Of a DNA stretch of 64,000 nucleotides, positions 26,770-36,041 are shown one piece after another. The notes beneath the pieces were generated by a model. The model saw nothing but the letters and a program-made list of their open reading frames with translations. It was not told the DNA's origin and made no database searches. How positions within the stretch are numbered: position 1 is the first letter of the stretch; every line of letters starts with the position of its first letter. The translations under genes were made by a program, and so were the position numbers. Origin of the DNA: Companilactobacillus kimchiensis (GTDB lineage: Bacteria > Bacillota > Bacilli > Lactobacillales > Lactobacillaceae); NCBI RefSeq assembly GCF_001438805.1, contig NZ_JQCF01000001.1, positions 1 to 64,000 on the forward strand. Reading direction: 5' to 3'.

Positions 26770-27129
26770 ATGGATAAGATTAATTTAAAAGAATTTAGAA
26801 GTATCGATATGGATCCCTTTAACGGAGCTATGGCCTTAATAAGTGGCAAATGGAAAATGAACTTACTTTTTTGTTTATCAGAAATGGATACCATGCGCTA
26901 TGGAGAGCTCAGAAAGACGCTTGGTGGCATTACCCCACATGTGCTCTCCGTCAAATTAAAGGAACTCGAACAAAACGAGTTAATCATTCGACATGAATAT
27001 CCGCAAGTTCCACCCAAAGTAGAATACACACTAACTGATAAAGGTCGTACCTTGATTCCAATCTTGAGAAGTATTTGCGATTGGGGTAAACAATATTGTA
27101 TGACCCATCAAGAAAGGGATACTAACTAA
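26770..27129 (+). CDS. HxlR-family regulator (copy 2)
   Basis: A 119-residue HxlR regulator, close paralogue of the protein at 24576 (about four-fifths of residues the same). It is one base from the nitroreductase frame and is likely cotranscribed with it. The AAGT-N6-ACTT inverted repeat upstream (about 26708-26721) could be its site. The duplicated pair brackets the FakA-domain, FrnE and hydrolase genes. Confidence 0.92.
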   Translation: MDKINLKEFRSIDMDPFNGAMALISGKWKMNLLFCLSEMDTMRYGELRKTLGGITPHVLSVKLKELEQNELIIRHEYPQVPPKVEYTLTDKGRTLIPILRSICDWGKQYCMTHQERDTN

Positions 27130-27130
27130 A

Positions 27131-27865
27131 TTGAATACACTTGATATCATGAACAATCATCGTTCCATCCGTAATTTTGAAAACCAGTCCCTCACTGATC
27201 AGACCAAACAAAGCTTACTAACAGCTGCACGAGCTGGATCATCTTCGAATTTCGTACAGGCTACTTCCATTATTGAAATTCAAGATAATCAAATAAGAAC
27301 GGAAATAGCTGATATTTCTCAGAGTGCGACCTACGTGAATCAAAGCGGTGCCTTCTATATATTTGTGGCCGACCTTTATCGACAATCCCAGCTGCTTAAT
27401 GAGCACCACCGCAATCTAGCTCCCCTTAAAACCATGGAATCGCTATTAGTCAGCGTGGTTGACACAACAATTGCCGCTGAAAATATGGCCGTTGCAGCGG
27501 AATCTCTAGGTCTGGGTATCTGCTTTATTGGTGGAATCAGGAATAACTTACCGCAAATTAGTAAGTTGTTACAATTACCTAAATACACAGTACCCTTATT
27601 TGGTATGACAATCGGTATTCCTACTAGTAAAAACGCTGTAAAGCCAAGGATGCCATTGAATAATTTTACTGCAACTGACCATTATGATCCTGCCAACTTT
27701 ACAGACTTGACACAGTACGATGCGGTCATGCAAGAATACTATCAAAATCGCCCCAGTCATCCAAAACAAATGGACTGGTCTACTAGTCAACTTGATTTTT
27801 TCAAGACCCTTCGTCGACCAGAAGTTACTGAATTCATTCATCAACAGGGATTCCTAACTGACTGA
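27131..27865 (+). CDS. NfsA/FRP-type nitroreductase
   Basis: A 244-residue FMN-dependent NADPH oxidoreductase of the NfsA/FRP type: NNHRSIRNFENQSLT at the start, AARAGSSSNFVQATS binding the flavin, and AVAAESLGLGICFIGGIRNN in the middle. It reduces nitroaromatics or quinones. The start is a TTG after AAAGGG; the first ATG is six codons in and lacks a ribosome site. It is cotranscribed with and probably controlled by the HxlR gene just upstream. Confidence 0.92.
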   Translation: MNTLDIMNNHRSIRNFENQSLTDQTKQSLLTAARAGSSSNFVQATSIIEIQDNQIRTEIADISQSATYVNQSGAFYIFVADLYRQSQLLNEHHRNLAPLKTMESLLVSVVDTTIAAENMAVAAESLGLGICFIGGIRNNLPQISKLLQLPKYTVPLFGMTIGIPTSKNAVKPRMPLNNFTATDHYDPANFTDLTQYDAVMQEYYQNRPSHPKQMDWSTSQLDFFKTLRRPEVTEFIHQQGFLTD

Positions 27866-28046
27866 TCATTCACTAATTCTTGGTGAACGCCTGTATCAAT
27901 AGTTCATTGGATAAATTCGGTCAACTTGATTCTAATAACGTCAATAATGGAATTCGACAAGCATTTAAAGATGATAAATATAGCAGGGATAGCACCACTT
28001 ATTGTTAATACAATTATTTATCTAATTATGAAAGAAGCATAACAAA

Positions 28047-28415
28047 ATGAAACTAACAATTACTTCAGAAGCATTAAAACGGATTAATAAAATTATGACT
28101 CCAAATGATGTTTTGGTATTGGATGTTGATGATGGATCTGGGGGATTTTCTAAGTCTTATCTGAAACATTTGGAGTATCAATTATTAATTGTTGATCGAA
28201 AAATTTTACCGGCAGAATTCGATCAAACGTTGGTATCCAATATTGGACCCATTTACTTCAGTAAAGATACAGAATGGTTCTTATATCAGAATATGAGAAT
28301 TGAGTTTAAGGCTAATAGTAGCACCTATAGATTATGGAGTACAACAGGACTATTAGGCAGCTTGCCAATTAAACGGGCAGTTCCTAAAGCAGTTGCTGAA
28401 ATAGAATTGGAGTGA
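28047..28415 (+). CDS. HesB/IscA-like Fe-S biogenesis family protein
   Basis: A 122-residue protein of the HesB-like iron-sulfur cluster biosynthesis family as found in lactobacilli: N-terminal LTITSEALKRI, then VLVLDVDDGSGG. The cysteines of classical IscA (C-x-n-CGC) are absent, so cluster carriage in the usual way is doubtful. Transcribed alone, followed by a strong terminator. The stretch 27866-28046 before it holds no clear gene. Confidence 0.78.
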   Translation: MKLTITSEALKRINKIMTPNDVLVLDVDDGSGGFSKSYLKHLEYQLLIVDRKILPAEFDQTLVSNIGPIYFSKDTEWFLYQNMRIEFKANSSTYRLWSTTGLLGSLPIKRAVPKAVAEIELE

Positions 28416-28457
28416 ATTATTCTCTAAAGTTTGACCTTTTATCCATTACATAAATAC

Positions 28458-28510
28458 AAAAAAACTTCAGCAAGAATTAGACATAAAATCTAATTATGCT
28501 GAAGTTTTTT
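28458..28510. terminator. Convergent intrinsic terminator
   Basis: AAAACTTCAGCA pairs with TGCTGAAGTTTT with an inner TAGA/TCTA stem; A and T runs on both sides. It serves the HesB-like gene and the aldo/keto reductase gene. Confidence 0.9.
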
Positions 28511-28525
28511 ATTTCTTCTTGACCG

Positions 28526-29344
28526 CTATTTTAAGCTATTTAAATAATCAAAATCACTATCAGAGATTTGAAAATCAATCATTGTATTTTGTTTAATATG
28601 ATTTAAAGAAGTGGATTTACGCCAAAGAGGTAGACCCATTTGCCAAACATATCTGATACATAATTGAGAAACCGTGACCTGATATTTATCGACCATCGTT
28701 TGAATCTGAGGATACTTCAAGGTAACTCCATGGGTCACGACCGAGTATGCCTCTGTTACTATCCCCTGCTCTTGATCAAATTTGATTAAATCATTCGGTA
28801 CGTGACCAATATTTACAACCATCTGATTAACACTGGGAATTACACCAGACTTGTTGATCAGATTATCTAGGTCTTCTTTTTCAAAATTACTGACACCGAT
28901 TGCCCGAATTTTTCCGATTTTTATACTATCGATCAATGCTTGCCAAACTGCCAAATTCTCGTCAAAATACTGACTCTTGACATCGAGGGCTTTCGACCAA
29001 GGGGTTGGATTATGAATCAACATCAAATCTAAATAATCATGGTTCAGCTTTGACAATGTCGTATCGATTGAATCTGTCACTGATCGATAGTCCTTCAATT
29101 CAGCATCAACTTTGGAAGTGATAAAGATATCACCACGCTCGATACCAGACTCTTTGATGCCTAAGCCAACCTCTTGCTCGTTATCATAGGATTGAGCTGT
29201 GTCGATCTGACGATAACCAACTTGAATAGCTGTCTTCACTGCTGAAATGGTAGTATCTTTTTGATTCATGAACCAAGTTCCCAACGCCAACTTGGGCATT
29301 TTGATACCATTATTTAAGATTACTTCTTCTTCAGTAATTGACAT
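28526..29344 (-). CDS. Aldo/keto reductase
   Basis: A 272-residue AKR with catalytic Asp48, Tyr53 (DTAQSYD), Lys78 and His111 (LIHNP). Reduces carbonyls with NADPH; the substrate is unknown. It is the last gene of a minus-strand run with the broken flavodoxin (8 bases away), FMN reductase and broken SDR, so it appears to belong to a redox operon. Confidence 0.93.
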   Translation of the reverse strand: MSITEEEVILNNGIKMPKLALGTWFMNQKDTTISAVKTAIQVGYRQIDTAQSYDNEQEVGLGIKESGIERGDIFITSKVDAELKDYRSVTDSIDTTLSKLNHDYLDLMLIHNPTPWSKALDVKSQYFDENLAVWQALIDSIKIGKIRAIGVSNFEKEDLDNLINKSGVIPSVNQMVVNIGHVPNDLIKFDQEQGIVTEAYSVVTHGVTLKYPQIQTMVDKYQVTVSQLCIRYVWQMGLPLWRKSTSLNHIKQNTMIDFQISDSDFDYLNSLK

Positions 29345-29351
29345 AGTTATT

Positions 29352-29743
29352 TCACGCTTTTACCAATTCATCTAGGACTTTATCAAGTTGTTGAGTACTA
29401 TCATAGATTGAACTGTCAATCTTGAAACCAGCAAGGTAGTTACTACTTTCTGGTAACATCTCTTGAATATCATGCTTGTAGTTATAGTCAGTGTCGACAC
29501 AAGTCCAATAAGCTTTAACATTTTTGCCACTCAGATCGGCTTGATTCAAATAAGCCATGACAGGATCTGATAAAATCCAGCCCCAAACAGGCCCACCAAT
29601 TATGACATTCTCATAATCAGCTAGGGGTAATCGACTGTTGATTGAATATTGAAGATATCAATTTGATATTTGTCATGAATTCTCTGCGCAATGGTTTCAT
29701 TCAAACCAGTTAAAGAATAATAAACTAATAATGCTTTTGCCAT
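29352..29743 (-). pseudogene. Flavodoxin, frameshifted
   Basis: A flavodoxin of about 130 residues is split. The start is intact at 29743 behind AAGGAGG and reads MAKALLVYYSLTGLNETIA, with the FMN phosphate loop, until TAG at 29621. The other frame then supplies GGPVWGW and the C terminus to 29352. One extra C in the C-run (plus-strand G at 29624-29627) would restore the whole protein. Both halves are otherwise intact, so the defect is recent or a sequence error. The 29757 gene just upstream is an FMN reductase. Confidence 0.85.
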
Positions 29744-29756
29744 ATGATATTCCTCC

Positions 29757-30296
29757 TTACTTAATATTTTTGCCTAATTCAGCTACTTCAGTAATATGCT
29801 GATTCAATTTACTAGGATTCCATGAGTCAGAAGCCAACACTTCACCACGAAGATTCCAACGCATGTATTTGCACAATTGGTCGAAATATCCCGTTAATGA
29901 ACGGTAAGCCGGACTGTCAATCTCCCCAGCATCATAACCAGAAATGAGGATATAGACATCCTTGTCATCTTTTAATTCATGATTATATTCATAAAATCGA
30001 TCGATCACAGTCTTTAATTCAGCATTGATCCCGTAGTAATAAAGTGATGTACAGAGTACTAAGACATCAGCATCTATAATCTTAGGCATGACCTCTTTGG
30101 AAATAATGTCATCATCGTGAATTGTTGTCTCATTTTCATCTAGTTTCAAAAAATGGACTTGATCAGCATTCAAACCAGCGTCAAAGCGGAATAATTCCGA
30201 TTGATCGGTGACACCATTAATAAAGGCATCAGCTAACTTACTAGAAGTTCCGTTCAAATGTGGACTACCAGTTAATACTGTAATTTTCTTGGCCAT
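29757..30296 (-). CDS. NAD(P)H-dependent FMN reductase family protein
   Basis: A 179-residue flavodoxin-fold reductase, with the FMN motif GSPHLNGTSSKL near residue 10 and the ILISGYDAGE stretch later. It reduces FMN, quinones or azo compounds with NAD(P)H. It is 13 bases upstream of the flavodoxin start and in the same operon; an electron path from this enzyme to the flavodoxin is a fair inference. Confidence 0.9.
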   Translation of the reverse strand: MAKKITVLTGSPHLNGTSSKLADAFINGVTDQSELFRFDAGLNADQVHFLKLDENETTIHDDDIISKEVMPKIIDADVLVLCTSLYYYGINAELKTVIDRFYEYNHELKDDKDVYILISGYDAGEIDSPAYRSLTGYFDQLCKYMRWNLRGEVLASDSWNPSKLNQHITEVAELGKNIK

Positions 30297-30313
30297 GTAT
30301 AATTATCTCCTAT

Positions 30314-30954
30314 CTATTTATAATCGATTTCCCATTCGTTACGATCCTGATTCAGTTGCCAAAACGTTTCAGCAATATTATCGGGGGCAAAATGCGTTTC
30401 GGGTTTAATTTCACCATAAATTGTGACCGTTCCGACAAAGACACCTTGTTCTTGAAGTTCATCATGTAATCCCTTGGTCAAATTACGCAAGGCTGCTTTC
30501 CCGACGGCCAAACCTAAGAAACCAGGGAATGGCTGCACGGCGGCCAAACCACCTGTAAATAAGATTGCTCCATTGACTCACTTATTTTGTCCTGTAATTC
30601 AACAACAGCTTGGAAAGCGCCAATAACATCCAAATTTAAATGGTCTTTTAATTGATCCACCGTTAAACTGTCACCATCAGGAGCAGTAATTCCAGCGTTG
30701 TAGATCAAAGTATCGATTCCTGTAGTACTTTCTTTGATTTTATTCAAACTATTTGTAAAAATTGCCTGATCAGTAATATCAGTTTGTACGGGAATTGCTT
30801 CAATATTACTTACCTTCAATTCTTCAGCAATACTATTCAACTTTTCAAGATTTCTGGCCATCATGAAGACCCGATAATCATTATTTCCAAATTGTTTTGC
30901 TAAACTCTTACCTAAACCTTCACCAACGCCAATAACTACTGCTACTTTTTTCAT
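30314..30954 (-). pseudogene. SDR, frameshifted
   Basis: An SDR with intact start at 30954 (AAGGAG ten bases before; first segment KKVAVVIGVGEGLGKSLAKQ) loses its frame near 30573. The remaining frame supplies the C terminus (AVQPFPGFLGLAVGKAALRN). Adding one A at the CAATGG run in the minus strand would give SESNGAILFTGG and a normal protein of about 213 residues. It is the second single-base defect in this operon, after the flavodoxin. Confidence 0.85.
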
Positions 30955-31071
30955 TATGTTGTATCTCCTTTTGTAATTAACAGTGATCATTATGTCAGGA
31001 ATGAGTCTGGGGTGGAATTGCTTGATTTGTTAGCAGTGTATTAACTTCTAATTAATACCAATTGGACAAAG

Positions 31072-31117
31072 AAATACCTACCAGAAGATTATCCAAATAC
31101 TTCTTCGGTAGATATTT
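31072..31117. terminator. Intrinsic terminator
   Basis: CTACC/GGTAG and GAAG/CTTC stems with T-rich flanks lie directly after the TetR stop (31118, minus strand). Confidence 0.7.
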
Positions 31118-31663
31118 TTAAAGACCTGATTCAATCAAATTCCACATGGCTTCAAAACGACTCTGATAAGCGGTATCTTGCCAAAATTCTGAAAAGTTCG
31201 GCAATGTGAAGACTGAAAATGCTGCCATGATCGTCTCAGCCTTGACGATTTTTTCTCGGTCATAGTGCATTATTTGATTTATTTGGTCATATGAACTCAT
31301 TAAAACTTTTCTCAGGGCATAAGGATCATTATCAATGTACTTAGTATTTAATTTGAACATTTGTTGATTCTGCAAATAGGCATCCTTCTTGGCGTTAACG
31401 AATTTCCAGATCCAATCATGCAATTGTTTCTTCCTATTATCTATAGACTTATCGATTACGATTGAATCAAAGATATTCTCATTGAACCACTTTTGAGCTA
31501 CTGCCTCCCAGAGTTCCTGTTTATTATCAAAATATTTGTAGATAGCGGCATGTGTGATGCCAAGTTTTCTGGCTATCTGTGGTACCGACACTTCAGACTT
31601 GCCAGTTTCTTTAATTAGTTGTTCTGCTGTTTCAATTATTGTCGTCTTCGTTATTCTATCCAT
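31118..31663 (-). CDS. TetR-family regulator
   Basis: A 181-residue TetR regulator (recognition region VPQIARKLGITHAAIYKYFD near residues 25-45). It is divergent from the MDR gene at 31802; the GTAACAG/CTGTTAC palindrome overlapping the -35 box of that gene is very probably its operator. The YjdC-like C-terminal part has no recognisable ligand motif. Confidence 0.92.
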   Translation of the reverse strand: MDRITKTTIIETAEQLIKETGKSEVSVPQIARKLGITHAAIYKYFDNKQELWEAVAQKWFNENIFDSIVIDKSIDNRKKQLHDWIWKFVNAKKDAYLQNQQMFKLNTKYIDNDPYALRKVLMSSYDQINQIMHYDREKIVKAETIMAAFSVFTLPNFSEFWQDTAYQSRFEAMWNLIESGL

Positions 31664-31714
31664 TTCTCAAACAACCTTTCTTAATATTGGAAAGTTTAAC
31701 ACAAATAAAGTTAA

Positions 31715-31753
31715 GTAACAGTTATTGACATCTGTTACCAAATAATTTATACT
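31715..31753 (+). promoter_or_regulatory. TetR operator overlapping a sigma-A promoter
   Basis: TTGACA (31725-31730) and TATACT (31748-31753) are 17 bases apart. GTAACAG (31715-31721) and CTGTTAC (31732-31738) form a perfect palindrome across ten bases that covers the -35 box. Binding there would block the MDR promoter. Confidence 0.75.
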
Positions 31754-31801
31754 AGCTTCAAGTTACAGAAACGATTATTTGTTACTACATTGGAGGAAAC
31801 C

Positions 31802-32803
31802 ATGAAAGCAGCTCAATTATTGAAATATGACAAGCACGCACAATTAGAAATTAACGATCTACCAATTCCTGAAATATCCACAATTGAGGTCCTGGTCAAA
31901 GTAAAAGTTGCTGCGGTCAATCCTCTGGAAAATCTCATTACTACTGGTAGCGTTAAGTTAATTCAAAACTATCAGTTACCTGCGACCATGGGCAACGAAC
32001 TAACTGGAGTAATCGAAAAAATTGGTTCGAATGTCACTGATTTCAAAGTCGGTGATAAGATTTATACCCGCTTACCACTAAATAAAATTGGCGCTTTTGC
32101 TGAATATGCCGCCGTTGATCACCAAGCCATTGCCCTACTTCCCAATAATTTGGATTTCTCAACTGGGGCTGCGGCTCCTTTGACCGGTTTAACTGCCTAT
32201 CAAGGTCTCCATGAAGAATTATCGGCTAGTGCTGGCAAAACTATTTTCATCCCTGGTGGTTCCGGTTCCTTTGGTCAAATGGCTGTGCCTCTAGCTAAAG
32301 AAATGGGTTTAAAGGTAATTGTCAGTGGTAACGCTCGAGCTAAGGAACAAGTCATGAGTATTGGTGCCGATCAATACTTAGATTATAAAACTGATAATTA
32401 TTGGGAAATTCTACATGATATCGATTATGTGATCGATACTTTAGGCGCTACAGAAATTGCCAGAGAACTATCGATCATGAAAAAAGGTGGCCGTCTCCTA
32501 TCCTTAAAGGCTGGTCCCAACAAGCAATTTGCCATTGACCATCATTTACCTACTTGGAAAAAAATGCTCTTTTCTTTAGCAGGTAAAAAGCTTGATAACT
32601 TAGCTCAAAGTGCTGGTGTCTCATATCATTTTATTTTTGTCAGGAGCAATGGTCAACAACTTCAAGAGATCACCAAAATCATCGAAAAAAATAACATCGT
32701 TCCAGCCGTTGATCCAACTGAATTCTACCTTAAAGATATCAACCAGGCTATTACTTACATGACTACTGGCCATCCTAAAGGCAAAGTTCTAATCCATTTC
32801 TAA
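31802..32803 (+). CDS. Zinc-free MDR (quinone-oxidoreductase-like)
   Basis: A 333-residue medium-chain reductase; FIPGGSGSFGQMAVPLAK binds NADP and no zinc ligands are present. It probably reduces quinones or activated alkenes. The start at 31802 follows GGAGG directly; an earlier TTG at 31790 lies within the ribosome site. Controlled by a divergent TetR. Followed by a strong terminator. Confidence 0.93.
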   Translation: MKAAQLLKYDKHAQLEINDLPIPEISTIEVLVKVKVAAVNPLENLITTGSVKLIQNYQLPATMGNELTGVIEKIGSNVTDFKVGDKIYTRLPLNKIGAFAEYAAVDHQAIALLPNNLDFSTGAAAPLTGLTAYQGLHEELSASAGKTIFIPGGSGSFGQMAVPLAKEMGLKVIVSGNARAKEQVMSIGADQYLDYKTDNYWEILHDIDYVIDTLGATEIARELSIMKKGGRLLSLKAGPNKQFAIDHHLPTWKKMLFSLAGKKLDNLAQSAGVSYHFIFVRSNGQQLQEITKIIEKNNIVPAVDPTEFYLKDINQAITYMTTGHPKGKVLIHF

Positions 32804-32806
32804 AAC

Positions 32807-32857
32807 AAAAACGATACCAACGGAATGAATTCAATTCCTCGTTAGTATCGTTTTTTT
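32807..32857. terminator. Convergent intrinsic terminator
   Basis: AAAACGATAC pairs with GTATCGTTTT, with T- and A-runs outside. It overlaps the stop of the aldo/keto reductase gene on the minus strand. Confidence 0.85.
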
Positions 32858-33674
32858 AATAAGCTTCTTGTCCCATAGAGCTAGGCCAGTTGACCCCTGA
32901 ATGACCTTGATCCAAGGATTTGATTATATCAAGCTCATCGTCAGTCAATTTAAAGTCAAAGACATTCAAATTTTCGGCAATGTGAACTGGATTGGTGGAC
33001 TTAGGGATCACCATGATATGTTGTTGTGTCAAAAATCTCAAAATCACTTGTGCTGTTGATTTTTGGTACTTTTCAGCAATCCTAATAATCGCAGGTTCAC
33101 TCAAAACCGGACTGAGTCCTTCACCCAAAGGTGCCCAAGATTCATGTAAAATATTATTTTGATTTAAGAATTTATGCATTTTATTTTGTTGCCAATAAAC
33201 ATCAGTTTCAATCTGATCAATCATTGGTTTGACTTCAGCACGGTCGATTAATTTTTGCACTTTACTACTATTAAAGTTGCTGACACCAATGGCACGTAAT
33301 TTCCCAGCTTGATAAGCTTCTTCTAAAGCTTTATAGGTACCTGAATTGTCAATTGTAGGCCAATGAATGATCATTAGATCAAAGTAATCTAGTTGGGCAC
33401 TACGTAAGGATTCATCTATTCCTCGTAAAGTAGTTTTGTAACCTGATGTTTGAGTCTTAGAAGTTACGAATAAGTCATCTCGTGAAACTCCACTACCATT
33501 AACGGCTGCTCCAACTTCGGCTTCGTTACCATAATTTTGAGCGGTATCAATACTTCGATAACCTAGATTGATTGCTTTAGCCACGTTTTCTTCAGTAATT
33601 GCTGGAGGCATTTGATAAGTTCCAAAGCCAAGTGCCGGAACTTTGACTCCATTATTCAATTCAAAATAACCCAT
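32856..33674 (-). CDS. Aldo/keto reductase
   Basis: A 272-residue AKR: catalytic Asp43 and Tyr48 (DTAQNY), Lys73 and His104 (MIIHWP). The frame extends far upstream, but MGYFELNNG at 33674 matches the family start and follows a GGGAAG ribosome site. It lies 86 bases after the LysR gene, and a LysR-type box overlaps the 3' end of that gene (33756-33772), suggesting that the LysR controls it. Confidence 0.93.
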   Translation of the reverse strand: MGYFELNNGVKVPALGFGTYQMPPAITEENVAKAINLGYRSIDTAQNYGNEAEVGAAVNGSGVSRDDLFVTSKTQTSGYKTTLRGIDESLRSAQLDYFDLMIIHWPTIDNSGTYKALEEAYQAGKLRAIGVSNFNSSKVQKLIDRAEVKPMIDQIETDVYWQQNKMHKFLNQNNILHESWAPLGEGLSPVLSEPAIIRIAEKYQKSTAQVILRFLTQQHIMVIPKSTNPVHIAENLNVFDFKLTDDELDIIKSLDQGHSGVNWPSSMGQEAY

Positions 33675-33755
33675 TTTTTCTACTTCCCTTTTCATCGATA
33701 AACCAATTGTAATGACGATGACTTCAAAAGAGAATATTGTATTAATTAGCACTTC

Positions 33756-33772
33756 ATTAACTATTTGTTAAT
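33756..33772. promoter_or_regulatory. LysR-type box upstream of the aldo/keto reductase
   Basis: ATTAAC-N5-GTTAAT overlaps the stop codon region of the LysR gene, about 82 bases before the aldo/keto reductase start. Same box as 34682-34698 and nearly as 38826-38842. Confidence 0.5.
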
Positions 33773-34666
33773 GCTATTTTGCCGATTATATTCGGAACCC
33801 AAAAGCTCAATGAAATTTTTAACTGTCAACGAAGCATGATCAGAATAAACTATTCCATAAGGCATTCTGTATTCTGAATCCATTTCGATGGCTTTAATAG
33901 GAGCATAAGCATCTTTCCAAATATCAAGTGTTTCCATAATATAATTGTTCTGACTACAGATATTAAAAGTATTGATATCATAGAAATCTTCACTATCAAT
34001 CACAGTAATGCCATGTGCTTCTAACTTATCACGCATATCATCCAACCGTGGCGATAAGCCCCTTCTGACTAAGAGAACCTTATCGTTCTTCAAATCATCC
34101 AATGATATCCTGGACTTATTGGCTAAGTGATTATTTATCGGCACACCCCAATAAGCCTTGGTTTCGGGTAATTCATAAGTCTGATAAGGTCCACGACTGA
34201 TCTGTTCCGAATTTATCGGACCAACAAAAAAATCGATTTTTGTTCCTATATTAGTAAACATATATTGCATACTCAACGGATCATCCTCAAAGGAAACTAA
34301 ATCTAGCTGATACTGGTCCTTATTGTTCATACTTGACCATAATCTAATCAATGGTTGAGCGGAACGTAATAAAGAAGTCCCAATTTTAATAACTTTCTTA
34401 CCCTGATTGTCAATCTCACGGGTTTGTTTCAAGATTCCATCCGACTCAGAAATATAATTACCAGCGGATTCATAAAAGAACTTACCAGCCTTCGTTAAAG
34501 TAACACCTTGTGTAGTACGGTCAAGCAATTTTACACCGACCATATCTTCAAGACTATTCATCTGTTTCATAACTGAGACCGAAGAAATAAACAGATGTTC
34601 CGCCGCCTTGGAGAAACTACCATCCCTTACAACTTGGACGAACGTATCTAACTTTGTATCGTACAC
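33761..34666 (-). CDS. LysR-family regulator
   Basis: A 301-residue LysR regulator: winged helix-turn-helix at residues 1-60 (FSKAAEHLFISSVSVMKQMN, VGVKLLDRT) and a substrate-binding domain. It is divergent from a nitroreductase at 34855 and upstream of an aldo/keto reductase. Three copies of the inverted repeat ATTAAC-N5-GTTAA(T/C) lie at these promoters and at the oxalate decarboxylase promoter, so this protein may control all three. Confidence 0.92.
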   Translation of the reverse strand: MYDTKLDTFVQVVRDGSFSKAAEHLFISSVSVMKQMNSLEDMVGVKLLDRTTQGVTLTKAGKFFYESAGNYISESDGILKQTREIDNQGKKVIKIGTSLLRSAQPLIRLWSSMNNKDQYQLDLVSFEDDPLSMQYMFTNIGTKIDFFVGPINSEQISRGPYQTYELPETKAYWGVPINNHLANKSRISLDDLKNDKVLLVRRGLSPRLDDMRDKLEAHGITVIDSEDFYDINTFNICSQNNYIMETLDIWKDAYAPIKAIEMDSEYRMPYGIVYSDHASLTVKNFIELLGSEYNRQNSINK

Positions 34667-34681
34667 AAAATCCCTCCTCGT

Positions 34682-34731
34682 ATTAACTAATCGTTAATGC
34701 AATACTAGTTTTTTTGACAATTCATTGTCAA
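34682..34731. promoter_or_regulatory. LysR box and second palindrome
   Basis: ATTAAC-TAATC-GTTAAT (34682-34698) lies 16 bases upstream of the LysR start. A second palindrome, TTGACA-N6-TGTCAA (34714-34731), follows. Both lie in the LysR/nitroreductase divergent region. Confidence 0.55.
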
Positions 34732-34854
34732 GAAAAAGATTAGTCTAAATGGTATTAACATGAAGGTAATGCGGAGTTAATTAATCACCCAATTCTCAAG
34801 TATCACCTATCTGAATATAATATATCTTATCAATTGATTCAATTGGAGGAAAAA

Positions 34855-35508
34855 ATGGAAACAAAAAACACAATTTTAAATCGTCATTCAACACGCTACT
34901 TTACTGACCAAAAAGTTGATCTAAAGGATATTAAAGAAATCCTAATATTAGCTCAAGCAACACCGTCATGGGTCAATTCCCAACCAGAACATATCTATTT
35001 GGCTACTGGTCAGTCATTAGAAACAATCCGTCAAAGATATCTCAATCGCTCAAAGACAGCAGCACATGGTAAGCCAGAATTGCCTGTTAAGAGTCGTAAA
35101 GACTGGTCAAAACAAGGCCAAGATAATATGGCTGCTTGGTCCGATGGCGTCAGTGAAACTTTAGGTTCAACTTGGCAAGATACCATGGGTTCTGCAGCTG
35201 ACAAACTCTACAATGCACCGGCAATACTCTATTTAACCTTGCCAAAAGATTATTCACTCTGGTCTTTATATGATCTAGGAGCTTTTGGACAAACTCTGAT
35301 GTTGTCGGCTACTGATAGGGGTCTTGGCAGCATGACCGCTTATCAATTGATCAAATTTCCTGATATTGTTCGTAATAACTTACCAATCTCTGATGATGAG
35401 GTAATCATTTCTGGAATTGCATTAGGTTTCCGCGATAATTCAGCTACTGTGAATAAAATAAATTCTAATAGACAACCACTGGAACAAATCTTGACTATCA
35501 ATAATTAA
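34855..35508 (+). CDS. Nitroreductase-family flavoprotein
   Basis: A 217-residue FMN nitroreductase: ILNRHSTRYFTDQKVDLKDI at the start and the flavin-binding RHSTR, later GLGSMTAYQL and EVIISGIALG. It should reduce nitro compounds or quinones. The ATG at 34855 lies behind GGAGGAAAAA; a longer frame starts at 34834 within weak sequence. It is divergent from the LysR gene and likely regulated by it. Confidence 0.93.
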   Translation: METKNTILNRHSTRYFTDQKVDLKDIKEILILAQATPSWVNSQPEHIYLATGQSLETIRQRYLNRSKTAAHGKPELPVKSRKDWSKQGQDNMAAWSDGVSETLGSTWQDTMGSAADKLYNAPAILYLTLPKDYSLWSLYDLGAFGQTLMLSATDRGLGSMTAYQLIKFPDIVRNNLPISDDEVIISGIALGFRDNSATVNKINSNRQPLEQILTINN

Positions 35509-35582
35509 TTGTTAAATATTAAAAAATTGAAGTATGATAATAAGACATAATTTTTAACATCTTATGATCAAAGGAGACTTCT

Positions 35583-36023
35583 ATGGAGATTAAACTTTGT
35601 ACCACTCGTACACCAGAGTTAATAGAAGAATTAGCTCAAATTTGGGAAAATGCGGTTCGAAGTACTCACAAATTTTTATCGGAATCAGCAATTGAAAAAT
35701 TTAAAACCACCGTACCAACAATTATTCAGGACGTACCGGTTGTATTAATTGCCACTGACCAAAATCATCCAGCAGCTTTTTTAGGCCTAACTGATCAGGA
35801 AGTTGATATGCTATTTGTTGATTCAAATCTTCGTGGTCACGGGATCGGCAAAAAGTTGCTACAGTATGCTATCACTAACTATTCAGCTAATACTTTAACG
35901 GTGAACGAACAAAATCCTCAAGCAGTTGGCTTTTACGAACACTTGGGTTTTGAAGTTTATAAAAGAACTGAGACAGATGGTCTAGGGAATCCTTACCCTA
36001 TTTTATATATGACTAAGGGTTGA
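35583..36023 (+). CDS. GNAT N-acetyltransferase
   Basis: A 146-residue GNAT with the acetyl-CoA motif RGHGIGKKLLQYA and the C-terminal GFYEHLGFEVYKRTE. The acceptor is unknown. It stands between the nitroreductase and a strong terminator; AAAGGAG precedes ATG. Confidence 0.93.
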   Translation: MEIKLCTTRTPELIEELAQIWENAVRSTHKFLSESAIEKFKTTVPTIIQDVPVVLIATDQNHPAAFLGLTDQEVDMLFVDSNLRGHGIGKKLLQYAITNYSANTLTVNEQNPQAVGFYEHLGFEVYKRTETDGLGNPYPILYMTKG

Positions 36024-36041
36024 ATATCTTTTTTAATTAAC

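Noticed and set aside
24576-27129. Composite transposon bounded by the inverted HxlR copies
   Set aside because: Homology is limited to the genes themselves; no transposase, terminal repeats or target duplications are visible.
27971-28042. 23-codon hydrophobic frame before the HesB-like gene
   Set aside because: No ribosome site and no terminator; likely chance, though the region may contain remains of an older gene.
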